From the NCBI GenBank assembly GCA_902796815.1, contig CADBQL010000012.1:1-8666 (forward strand): a stretch of DNA of 8,666 nt. The letters are read 5' to 3'. Each line of letters begins with the position of its first letter. The stretch's first letter is position 1. The translations under genes and the position numbers were made by a program. Origin of the DNA: an uncultured Coriobacteriaceae bacterium. Lineage in GTDB: Bacteria; Actinomycetota; Coriobacteriia; Coriobacteriales; Eggerthellaceae. A model generated the notes under the pieces. The model searched no databases and was not told the DNA's origin. It saw only the letters and a list, made by a program, of their open reading frames with translations. Below, piece by piece: positions 1 to 5,669 of this stretch.

Positions 1-59
1 CCGCCAACGCCGACAACCTTGATGACGGCCAGATTCTCGGATGCAAGATTGATAGGCAT
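1..59 (-). CDS. ftsZ: Cell division protein FtsZ, N-terminal fragment (continues beyond the window)
   Basis: Only the first 19 codons lie in the window. They read MPINLASENLAVIKVVGVG and then run off the left edge. The segment AVIKVVGVGG is the first beta-strand and start of the GTP-binding region typical of FtsZ, the tubulin-like GTPase that forms the cytokinetic ring. The ATG is at 59-57. On the minus strand it is preceded by a GGGGAG ribosome binding site at a normal distance, which supports the start. The gene is transcribed divergently from argS. The identification rests on a short stretch, but a very characteristic one. Confidence 0.85.
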   Translation of the reverse strand, partial: MPINLASENLAVIKVVGVG

Positions 60-104
60 GTTTTACTCCCCTATTCGATTCGCATTTAGGCTGTGTTTTG
101 CATA

Positions 105-166
105 TAACCGTTTGCAATTTTACACGATGACAAAGCGAATGCAACTTTAACATGCCCAAACGGTTA
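105..166. promoter_or_regulatory. Inverted pair of TAACCGTTTG boxes between ftsZ and argS
   Basis: The 10-mer TAACCGTTTG at 105-114 occurs as its exact reverse complement CAAACGGTTA at 157-166, 42 bp apart, inside the only promoter space for two divergent genes. A third, degenerate copy (TTACAGTTTGGGC) lies at 185-197. On the minus strand a possible ftsZ promoter (TTGCAT at 144-139, 16 bp, TAAAAT at 122-117) lies between the two exact boxes. On the plus strand a possible argS -10, TACAAT at 165-170, overlaps the second box. The arrangement looks like operator sites for a dimeric regulator. No regulator is known to me for this motif. Confidence 0.4.
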
Positions 167-197
167 CAATGTCATACACAAATGTTACAGTTTGGGC
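154..197. repeat. 44-bp imperfect palindrome in the argS leader
   Basis: Positions 154-170 and 181-197 are inverted copies matching at 14 of 17 positions. The outer 8 bp are perfect (GCCCAAAC and GTTTGGGC), and 10 bp lie between the arms. The element sits 49 bp before the argS start codon and includes the second TAACCGTTTG box. It could be a regulator binding site or, if transcription starts upstream, a hairpin in the leader. No run of T follows, so it does not look like an intrinsic terminator. Confidence 0.4.
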
Positions 198-246
198 GCA
201 AAGCAAGGCGCAAACGCGAGCATGATAAGAACAGAAGGAAGGTTTC

Positions 247-1950
247 ATGCAGATAAAAACACAGCTCGAACACATCGTCAACGAGGCCATCGCAGCCGCC
301 GTCGCCGACGGTTCACTCAATCTCGACCCGTTGCCACCCGCATCGCTCGAACGTCCGCGCGATCCCGAAAACGGCGACTGGGCATCCACGGTCGCCATGC
401 GCAGCGCCAAGCTCGCGCACGCCAACCCGCGCGCCATCGCGCAGACCGTACTCGACCACCTGCCCGAAAATGCGGTCATTGCTTCGGCCGAAATCGCCGG
501 CCCGGGTTTTCTCAATTTTCGCCTGACGAACAACGTGTTGCAAAACGTGGTCGCCGATCTGCGCGAACAGGGTGCCGATTTCGGGCGTGGCACCGTCGAG
601 GACGGCGCGCGCAAGATTAATCTCGAGTACATTTCCGCCAATCCCACCGGACCCATGCATATAGGGCACGGCCGCTGGGCGGCGCTTGGCGATTCGATGG
701 CGCGCGTCATGCGTCACGCGGGATACGACGTGTACGAGGAGTTCTACGTCAACGACCATGGCACCCAGATGGACGTGTTCGGAAATTCCGTCGCAGTGCG
801 CTACCTACAGCTTCTCGGCCATGACGTGCAGATGCCCGAGCAGTGCTACGGAGGCGCCTACGTCGTCGATATCGCACAGGGCATTATCGATCGAGAGGGA
901 CGCGCCTACGAGGATATGGACGAAGCCGAACGGGTCGTCGCTTTCCGAGAGATCGCCTACAAGCAGATGCTCGAAGACCAGCGCAACCTGCTCGAGAAAT
1001 TCGGCACGACGTTCGACCGCTGGTTCTCGGAGCGCGACCTTTACGTAGAGGACGCCGAGGGAAAGTCCGCCGTCGATCGCGCGCTCGACGTCATGCGTGC
1101 ACACGGCTATCTCTTCGAGGCGGAAGACGCCACATGGTTCCGTTCCACTGAATTTGGCGATGACAAGGATCGCGTACTCATCAAGGCGAACGGCGAGCTC
1201 ACGTATTTCACGAGCGACATGGCCTACCACTACGACAAGATCTGCCGCGGTTTCGACCGTCTTATCGACATCTGGGGTGCTGACCACCACGGATACATAA
1301 AGCGCTGCGAGGCGATGATGGAAGCCTGGGGGCATCCCGGCATGCTCGAGGTCGTGCTCGGCCAGCTCGTGAACCTCTTGCGCGATGGCGAGCCCGTACG
1401 CATGTCCAAGCGAACGGGAGAGATGGTCACGTTCGAAGAGCTCGTCGACGAAGTCGGCGTCGACGCGACGCGCTTCCTAATGCTTTCGCGCTCATCCGAT
1501 CAGCCCGTTGATTTCGACATTGAAGTCGCCAAAAAGCAAGATGCGTCGAATCCGGTCTACTATGTGCAATACGCGCACGCGCGCATTTGCTCGATTTTGC
1601 GCAAGGCCGCGGAAAGCGAAGAGGGAAGCGCCGACGAGCTCGCCGCGCGCATCATCCCCGCAGATGTCGCGCTCGATGCGCTTACGCATGAATCGGAACT
1701 CGCGCTCATGCGCAAGATGGATGACTTCCCCGAGTTCGTGACTTTGGCCGCCCGTGACCGCGCGCCGTTCAGGCTGACGCATTACGCCCAAGAGCTCGCG
1801 AGCCTTTTCCACCAGTTCTATACGAACTGCCACATCATAGGCGAAGAGGAAAACGTACAAAACGCCCGTCTCGCACTGGCCGATGCAACGCGCATCCTGC
1901 TCGCCCTCACCCTGAGCCTGCTCGGCGTCAGCGCGCCCGAACGCATGTAA
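247..1950 (+). CDS. argS: Arginyl-tRNA synthetase
   Basis: This class I aminoacyl-tRNA synthetase charges tRNA-Arg with arginine in the cytoplasm, using ATP, and is essential. It has 567 residues, in the usual range for the bacterial enzyme. The N-terminal ArgRS-specific domain covers roughly residues 5-95 and ends in the typical GPGFLNFRL segment. The catalytic Rossmann fold opens with the signature SANPTGPMHIGHGR, in which HIGH is residues 138-141. The second catalytic loop is RMSKRTGE (385-392), a close match to KMSKS. The C-terminal DALR anticodon-binding helical domain starts near residue 440 and ends with the family-typical LLGVSAPERM. The ATG follows a purine-rich ribosome binding site (AGAAGGAAGG at 233-242). 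It stands alone, divergent from ftsZ and convergent with the antiporter gene, and is followed by a strong hairpin terminator. Confidence 0.98.
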   Translation: MQIKTQLEHIVNEAIAAAVADGSLNLDPLPPASLERPRDPENGDWASTVAMRSAKLAHANPRAIAQTVLDHLPENAVIASAEIAGPGFLNFRLTNNVLQNVVADLREQGADFGRGTVEDGARKINLEYISANPTGPMHIGHGRWAALGDSMARVMRHAGYDVYEEFYVNDHGTQMDVFGNSVAVRYLQLLGHDVQMPEQCYGGAYVVDIAQGIIDREGRAYEDMDEAERVVAFREIAYKQMLEDQRNLLEKFGTTFDRWFSERDLYVEDAEGKSAVDRALDVMRAHGYLFEAEDATWFRSTEFGDDKDRVLIKANGELTYFTSDMAYHYDKICRGFDRLIDIWGADHHGYIKRCEAMMEAWGHPGMLEVVLGQLVNLLRDGEPVRMSKRTGEMVTFEELVDEVGVDATRFLMLSRSSDQPVDFDIEVAKKQDASNPVYYVQYAHARICSILRKAAESEEGSADELAARIIPADVALDALTHESELALMRKMDDFPEFVTLAARDRAPFRLTHYAQELASLFHQFYTNCHIIGEEENVQNARLALADATRILLALTLSLLGVSAPERM

Positions 1951-1956
1951 AGTACC

Positions 1957-1994
1957 GATGAGTCACGCCCCGGGGGCGTGACTCATCCCTTTTC
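1957..1994 (+). terminator. Hairpin terminator after argS, also a member of the ATGAGT/ACTCAT repeat family
   Basis: GATGAGTCACGCCCC (1957-1971) and GGGGCGTGACTCATC (1973-1987) are perfect 15-bp inverted arms around a single base. The plus strand then reads CCTTTTCCC, a short T tract. The hairpin begins 6 bp after the argS stop and ends 8 bp before the stop of the convergent antiporter gene, so it may serve both. The T tract on the minus side is poor (ACTTTA). The same arm sequence recurs at 5465-5660. Confidence 0.8.
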
Positions 1995-1995
1995 C

Positions 1996-4035
1996 CTAGA
2001 CGTTTGCTCCAAGGTCTATCTGCATGAGGTACACGTTATCGCGCATGCGCATAGCGTATTCGCGCGAAAGGCGACCCTCGTCGTATGCCAGTTGAATCTG
2101 CTCGAGCTCAATGCGAAGCGCGAACTTCAGGGCGTCCAAATCGGGCGTAGCGTTTTGCGTGAACGCCGTAATAGAGGGGCCTGGCCCGCGAAGCAGGTTG
2201 ATTGTGCGCTCATATTCACGGATGAGCTGGCTTATCTTTTCGGATTGGACATCAAAGGCCACCATCTCGCGGCGCAGACGCTCGACGACGTAAAGTGAAG
2301 CGCGGATTTGTATGTTGCGACGTACATCGGACGAAGGCAGTTCCGCGCGCTTTCCCTTGGTACCTGGAAGCTTGTTGCTGAGTCTTTGCAGATACTTTCG
2401 CACGAACAATACGACCCTGCGCCACCAGCGGATGAGCGAAAAGCGAAGGTTTTTCCCGCGTTTGAGCATGCTCTCGACACGCGCGACGCGGCTGACGTAC
2501 TGATACCCTTCAAGAGGTGGCACCTCGTCGCGGTCGATTTCGTCCAAAACGAATTCCTGCTCCCACTCCAACGCACGAATTCGCAGTTCGAGGTCGGATT
2601 CGTCAACAAGGTCCTTGTTTTCCTTAAATCGCTCGAGCCGCTCGGTATAAAGGGCGATAACCGGCACAAGCGCCGTGCGGTTCTCGGACGTCAAACGCAT
2701 CGTGAGTTCTTCGATAACCGCTCTGAGCACCTCTGCACGCGCCTCACCCTCGTAGACTTGCCTGTCGACGGTCTGCTTGCGTGGCGCAATCAAGGGAACC
2801 AGGAACGTCGCAAGCAGCAGGGAAAGAAGAATCACGCCGCTCGCCAGGAAAATGAGCAGATCGCGTTTGGGAAATTCGACAAAACCATCGCCAGATGCCA
2901 CATAGAACGGAAGCGAGAACATGATGGCAAGCGTGATGGCGCCCTTCGATCCGGCAAATGTCATCAACAGCGCCTGAGACAGGCGCTCCTTGAGCCGAAC
3001 TTTTTGTTCCGCCTTGTGAAAGTCTATGGCATCGCGACCGAGCGTCCAGATGAAGCGGGTTGCATGCATCAGCAAGGTAATGAGCACGACATAGGCTATC
3101 AGCTGCCAGTTGCTGATGCCGTCATCCGCCCACAAGTCGCCGAATGCTTGCGGCAGCTGCGTGCCGAGCATGACGAACACGACGCCGTTAAACGCGAACA
3201 CGAGCACTTGCCACACGCTTGACGATACGATTCCCATGCGGGCCATCGATGGGTCGAAATCGCGTGGCATGAGCGACATCGTGATACCGCAAGCCACGAC
3301 CAAGATTACGCCGGACACACCGATGACCTCGCCAAGCAGATAGGCGACGAAGGGCGTCAGCAGTTCGAGCAGCACATGGAACGTCGTGTTGTCCAACCCC
3401 ATGTCACGCACTTTGCCCGCAAACCACTCGAGCACGATACCAAAAAGGATGCCCACCGCTATTGCGCCGAAAAACGATATCAGGAATTCCCCAACGGCCT
3501 CCATCACCGAAAACGAGCCGGTGACCACGGCGGCTACCGCGAACTGGAACGATACGATACCCGACGCGTCGTTGAGCAGCGATTCGCCCTGCAGCGTCGT
3601 CTGCTGCCGTTCGGGAATGTCGGCTTGTTGCGCCACGGAGGCGACTGCAATAGGGTCCGTCGGCCCAAGCGCCGCAGCAAGCGCAAATGCGGCGGCAAGT
3701 GGAATCGAGGGAATGAGGGCATGAACGCAGAAGCCCACGACCAGCACGATGGCAACCACGAGCCCTATCGCGTACGAAAGCATCGTCGCACGGTTTTTCC
3801 AAAGGAGATGCTTGTCGGCATCGCGTGCTTCGTGAAAGAGCAGCGGGGCGATGAACAACACCAAGAACAGCTCTGGATTGAGGGTCACATGCACTTGCTC
3901 ATGAGCAGCCAGCGCAACGACAAAACCACAGCAAATCTGTATGAGCGGAAGCGACACACGGGGTATGAGCTGGTCAATCACGGCAGACGCAAGCACTGTT
4001 GCCATAAGCACCAGCGCAAGCTCGAGAGCTGCCAT
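1996..4035 (-). CDS. Na+/H+ antiporter, CPA1 family, with long cytosolic C-terminal domain
   Basis: This is a membrane antiporter expected to exchange cytosolic Na+ (or K+) for protons in pH and salt homeostasis. It has 679 residues. Residues 1 to about 418 form a hydrophobic domain of about a dozen membrane spans. CPA1 hallmarks are GPTDPIAV (124-131), GESLLNDASGI with the Asn-Asp pair at 155-156 in the ion-binding core, and GSKGAITLA (362-370). Residues 419-679 are hydrophilic and rich in Arg and Glu, probably helical, and end in LMQIDLGANV. This tail is longer than in compact bacterial homologues of about 550 residues. The start chosen is the ATG at 4035-4033, 8 nt after a strong GAGGAGG on the minus strand; a GTG three codons upstream overlaps that site and is less likely. 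Ion specificity cannot be read from sequence. Confidence 0.93.
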   Translation of the reverse strand: MAALELALVLMATVLASAVIDQLIPRVSLPLIQICCGFVVALAAHEQVHVTLNPELFLVLFIAPLLFHEARDADKHLLWKNRATMLSYAIGLVVAIVLVVGFCVHALIPSIPLAAAFALAAALGPTDPIAVASVAQQADIPERQQTTLQGESLLNDASGIVSFQFAVAAVVTGSFSVMEAVGEFLISFFGAIAVGILFGIVLEWFAGKVRDMGLDNTTFHVLLELLTPFVAYLLGEVIGVSGVILVVACGITMSLMPRDFDPSMARMGIVSSSVWQVLVFAFNGVVFVMLGTQLPQAFGDLWADDGISNWQLIAYVVLITLLMHATRFIWTLGRDAIDFHKAEQKVRLKERLSQALLMTFAGSKGAITLAIMFSLPFYVASGDGFVEFPKRDLLIFLASGVILLSLLLATFLVPLIAPRKQTVDRQVYEGEARAEVLRAVIEELTMRLTSENRTALVPVIALYTERLERFKENKDLVDESDLELRIRALEWEQEFVLDEIDRDEVPPLEGYQYVSRVARVESMLKRGKNLRFSLIRWWRRVVLFVRKYLQRLSNKLPGTKGKRAELPSSDVRRNIQIRASLYVVERLRREMVAFDVQSEKISQLIREYERTINLLRGPGPSITAFTQNATPDLDALKFALRIELEQIQLAYDEGRLSREYAMRMRDNVYLMQIDLGANV

Positions 4036-4068
4036 GCATACCACCTCCTCAATCGCTATCCGCTTGCG

Positions 4069-4078
4069 ATACTACCAC
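4069..4078 (-). promoter_or_regulatory. Candidate extended -10 promoter element for the antiporter gene
   Basis: On the minus strand this reads GTGGTAGTAT, that is, TG-G-TAGTAT, which fits an extended -10 box. It lies 33 bp before the ATG and just ahead of the GAGGAGG ribosome binding site. The identical 10-mer occurs in the plus orientation ahead of padR (4361-4370). No good -35 hexamer is evident, which is compatible with an extended -10 promoter. The call rests on the motif and its duplication only. Confidence 0.3.
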
Positions 4079-4112
4079 GTGGGAAACCTATTGTGATACG
4101 TCTTTCGGCAAC

Positions 4113-4128
4113 GTCACGGCATCGTGAC
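4113..4128. promoter_or_regulatory. Palindrome GTCACG-GCAT-CGTGAC upstream of the antiporter gene
   Basis: Perfect 6-bp inverted arms with a 4-bp centre lie about 35 bp upstream of the candidate antiporter -10 element. The position fits an activator or repressor site for that gene. No regulator can be named from the motif. Confidence 0.3.
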
Positions 4129-4343
4129 ACGCGCGTCGCAAAACCACCACCCATTCGAAACGGCGACTCAAAATACGACCAGAAGGAGGTCTTGCTTCTC
4201 GTGGCATTCTTTATACGAACTCTTGGGAACTGGGAGCAGGTCGACACCCCAAGGGGGCATGGACAAAGTAGATTTGAGGCTTAATCTATATTGGCGTAGA
4301 GCGTATAGTAGCTTTTCCCTAATAGTTTCGTATTATAAATAGT

Positions 4344-4356
4344 TATGTTTTACATA
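4344..4356. promoter_or_regulatory. Candidate PadR operator TATGT-TTT-ACATA
   Basis: This is a perfect palindrome with ATGT and ACAT half-sites. PadR-family repressors commonly bind ATGT/ACAT inverted repeats, though usually with wider spacing (about 8 bp) than the 3 bp seen here. It lies 87 bp before the padR start and just upstream of the candidate extended -10 at 4361-4370, so binding here would cover the -35 region. This suggests autorepression; the assignment to this PadR protein is inference. Confidence 0.45.
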
Positions 4357-4360
4357 GGTT

Positions 4361-4370
4361 GTGGTAGTAT
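4361..4370 (+). promoter_or_regulatory. Candidate extended -10 promoter element for padR
   Basis: GTGGTAGTAT provides TG-G-TAGTAT, 72 bp upstream of the padR ATG, directly downstream of the ATGT/ACAT palindrome and of an AT-rich stretch. The same 10-mer in inverted orientation precedes the divergent antiporter gene. The -35 region is weak. Confidence 0.3.
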
Positions 4371-4442
4371 ACGATACGCAAATTCGCAATACTCATAGAC
4401 TGCAGCTATCATTGATTTGCGATGCTTTGGGAGGGCAGCATC

Positions 4443-4916
4443 ATGGAGCAAATGTGGAGTCAATGCAATCCTCAAACCGAAGAAGAGCTCATCGAATGCG
4501 CAACGCTCGGAAAGTCGCTGAGCCGCCTTTCGCAACCGACGATTCTCACGCTGCTCGCGGCAAACGACAAGCCCATGCATGGCTACATCATCGTTCAGCA
4601 GGCAGCTAATTCCCCTATGTTCGGTGGCAAAAAGCCCGATGCAACGGGAATCTATCGCGCACTCAAGCGCATGGAGCAAGCGGGGCTCGTCGAATCGCAC
4701 TGGGAAACGCCCGAAGCCGGATCGGCTAAGCGGCTTTTCGAACTCACCGACAAGGGCCGCACGTGCCTGCGCCGCTGGATTGACGCTCTAGCCTGCTACA
4801 AGCTCACAATCGAGGAGCTGCGCGTCAGCGCCTCGACCGCATTGGGCATTGACGTGCCCCCGACCCCCTACTGCGCCCATAGCGCAATCGACCAGCTAGC
4901 TGCCGAGGCGAAGTAA
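4443..4916 (+). CDS. PadR-family transcriptional regulator
   Basis: This is a 157-residue DNA-binding protein of the PadR family, which are mostly dimeric repressors released by small molecules. The winged helix-turn-helix spans about residues 28-112. The family-typical segments are QPTILTLLAANDKPMHGYII (31-50), KPDATGIYRALKRMEQAGLV (64-83) containing the recognition helix, and SAKRLFELTDKGRTCL (94-109) forming the wing and following helix. The short C-terminal region (about 113-157) is the likely dimerisation helix plus a Pro-Cys-containing end. Residues 1-27 form an N-terminal extension. The ATG at 4443 follows GGGAGGG (4429-4435) at good spacing; an ATG at 4422 lacks such a site. It is divergent from the antiporter gene, which is a possible target besides itself. 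The ligand is unknown. Confidence 0.9.
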   Translation: MEQMWSQCNPQTEEELIECATLGKSLSRLSQPTILTLLAANDKPMHGYIIVQQAANSPMFGGKKPDATGIYRALKRMEQAGLVESHWETPEAGSAKRLFELTDKGRTCLRRWIDALACYKLTIEELRVSASTALGIDVPPTPYCAHSAIDQLAAEAK

Positions 4917-4931
4917 ACCGAATCGTTCAAG

Positions 4932-5003
4932 CAACGATAATCGGGGTGTGCCTGCAACCCATTCTGGAATGAATAGGTCAAAGGAACATCCCGATTATTG
5001 TTG
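4932..5003. terminator. Large inverted repeat between convergent padR and GNAT genes
   Basis: The arms at 4932-4949 and 4986-5003 are 18 bp long and match at 16 positions. Both mismatches are G-U pairs in plus-strand RNA, so all 18 bases can pair there. The core is ATAATCGGG / CCCGATTAT. The 36-nt loop holds a small hairpin, CATTC-TG-GAATG (4960-4971). A further 6-bp inverted repeat, ATCGTT/AACGAT (4922-4938), overlaps the left arm and could compete with it. The element begins 15 bp after the padR stop and ends 2 bp before the GNAT stop, so a bidirectional terminator is the simplest reading. No clear T tract follows on either strand. Confidence 0.55.
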
Positions 5004-5005
5004 TG

Positions 5006-5440
5006 CTACTTGTTCCTGAGACGCATGGGGACCGGACCGCAATCAGCGCGGTATGGGCAATTATCGCAATCTTCCGACGCGGCTTTCAAATCCACCTCAT
5101 TCCAAGGCATCGGCTCAAAGCCGAGCTTTCGGTAAAACCCCTCGCTCGTTCCGCGCGAGACCAGACGCAGCTCGCCGGCAATAGTTCGCGCATCCTCGAT
5201 GAGCGCGCGACCGACCCCATATCCGCGCCACGGCGCATACGTGACGATCGGATTCACATATGCAATGCCGCCTTCATCGTCCTGCAGCCGGCAAAAGCCC
5301 ACCGCAACATCGTCGTCATTGACGGCGACGCGTATGCGCTCGGGCCCGGGCATGACATCCATTCCCTCTGCTTGCGCATACGCGTCTATGAGGCCCATGT
5401 CATCCGCGCGGGCATCACGTATCGAAAAAAGTTCGCTCAT
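5006..5440 (-). CDS. GNAT-family N-acetyltransferase with C-terminal cysteine cluster
   Basis: A 144-residue GNAT enzyme, expected to move an acetyl group from acetyl-CoA to an amine. Residues 62-78 (VNPIVTYAPWRGYGVGR) give the beta-4 strand and the RxxGxG acetyl-CoA pyrophosphate loop (R72 to G77). GFYRKLGF (101-108) is the typical late GNAT segment. The C-terminus carries EDCDNCPYRADCGP, with C125, C128 and C134, a possible metal-binding or structural motif. From memory, similar tails occur on short ArgA-like (N-acetylglutamate synthase type) proteins of anaerobes, so a role in arginine synthesis is possible but unproven. The start is the ATG at 5440-5438, preceded by GAGGAG on the minus strand. 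The frame stays open upstream to 5743, but that part is made of palindromic repeats. The gene lies 229 bp downstream of the ferredoxin-DUF169 gene. Confidence 0.85.
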   Translation of the reverse strand: MSELFSIRDARADDMGLIDAYAQAEGMDVMPGPERIRVAVNDDDVAVGFCRLQDDEGGIAYVNPIVTYAPWRGYGVGRALIEDARTIAGELRLVSRGTSEGFYRKLGFEPMPWNEVDLKAASEDCDNCPYRADCGPVPMRLRNK

Positions 5441-5464
5441 GTGTTTCTCCTCGAAGGGCAGCAA

Positions 5465-5567
5465 ATGAGTCTTGCCCCAGGGGCGCGACTCACTTGCCGA
5501 ATGAGTTTTGCCCCTGGGGCGTGACTCATTTGCCGAATGAGTTTTGCCCCTGGGGGCGCGACTCATT
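5465..5567. repeat. Three tandem palindromic units with 36-bp period
   Basis: Units start at 5465, 5501 and 5537, exactly 36 bp apart. Each has a left arm ATGAGTYTTGCCCC, one or two central bases, a right arm GGGGCGYGACTCAY, and (between units) the spacer TTGCCGA. Unit 1 is 5465-5492, unit 2 is 5500-5530, and unit 3 is 5536-5567 with one extra G in the centre. Each unit can form a hairpin with about 14-bp arms. Arms differ at positions 7-9, giving mismatches or G-U pairs. They belong to the same family as the hairpin after argS. They lie in the leader of the GNAT gene. Confidence 0.85.
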
Positions 5568-5614
5568 GCGCTGCAGAATCGCCTGTCGCGCGCCGACCGG
5601 ACACCCGCTTCGCT

Positions 5615-5660
5615 AATGAGTTTCGCCCCAGGGGCGTGACTCATCGCAGGGGCATAACTC
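5615..5660. repeat. Fourth palindromic unit plus a half unit
   Basis: AATGAGTTTCGCCCC (5615-5629), a central A, then GGGGCGTGACTCAT (5631-5644) forms a complete unit of the same family. It is followed after three bases by AGGGGCATAACTC (5648-5660), a degenerate right half. The latter ends 9 bp before the stop codon of the ferredoxin-DUF169 gene, so unit 4 may act as that gene's terminator. About 47 bp of unrelated sequence separates unit 4 from the tandem triplet. Confidence 0.75.
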
Positions 5661-5669
5661 GCCGGCACA

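Larger units (their letters stand above)
4036..4442. other. 407-bp divergent intergenic region between antiporter and padR
   Basis: No convincing protein gene lies here. Near the antiporter it is GC-rich and carries CCACGTGG (4075-4082) and the palindrome GTCACG-GCAT-CGTGAC. From about 4270 to 4400 it becomes AT-rich, as expected for the padR promoter. A strong AGGAGG at 4185-4190 precedes only very short reading frames (27-32 codons, ending at 4284). A 27-codon frame starts at 4259 (ATG, after AAGGGGG) and ends at 4342. Neither is convincing. The region probably holds both promoters plus operators. Confidence 0.6.

Noticed and set aside
60..246. T-box or other aminoacyl-tRNA-sensing leader before argS
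   Set aside because: No T-box antiterminator consensus, specifier loop or terminator is visible, and the 187-bp region must also hold the ftsZ promoter.
2308..4284. Two plus-strand open frames of about 300 codons
   Set aside because: Both are antisense to the antiporter gene, whose membrane motifs are unmistakable; the plus-strand products are charged and unlike any protein family.
4186..4342. Small open frames of 27-32 codons downstream of AGGAGG and AAGGGGG
   Set aside because: Spacing to usable start codons is poor (2 nt to TTG, 11 nt to GTG), products show no hydrophobic or known pattern, and chance is sufficient explanation.
4036..5005. tRNA gene in the non-coding gaps
   Set aside because: No acceptor-stem pairing combined with a GTTCRA T-arm was found on either strand.
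5465..5567. TGAGTCA/TGACTCA as a Gcn4/AP-1-type site
   Set aside because: That is a eukaryotic bZIP motif; here the bases are just the outer arms of a bacterial hairpin.
5465..5660. CRISPR-like array
   Set aside because: The units are palindromes with a constant 7-bp spacer and not repeats with unique spacers of 25-40 bp, and no cas gene is near.
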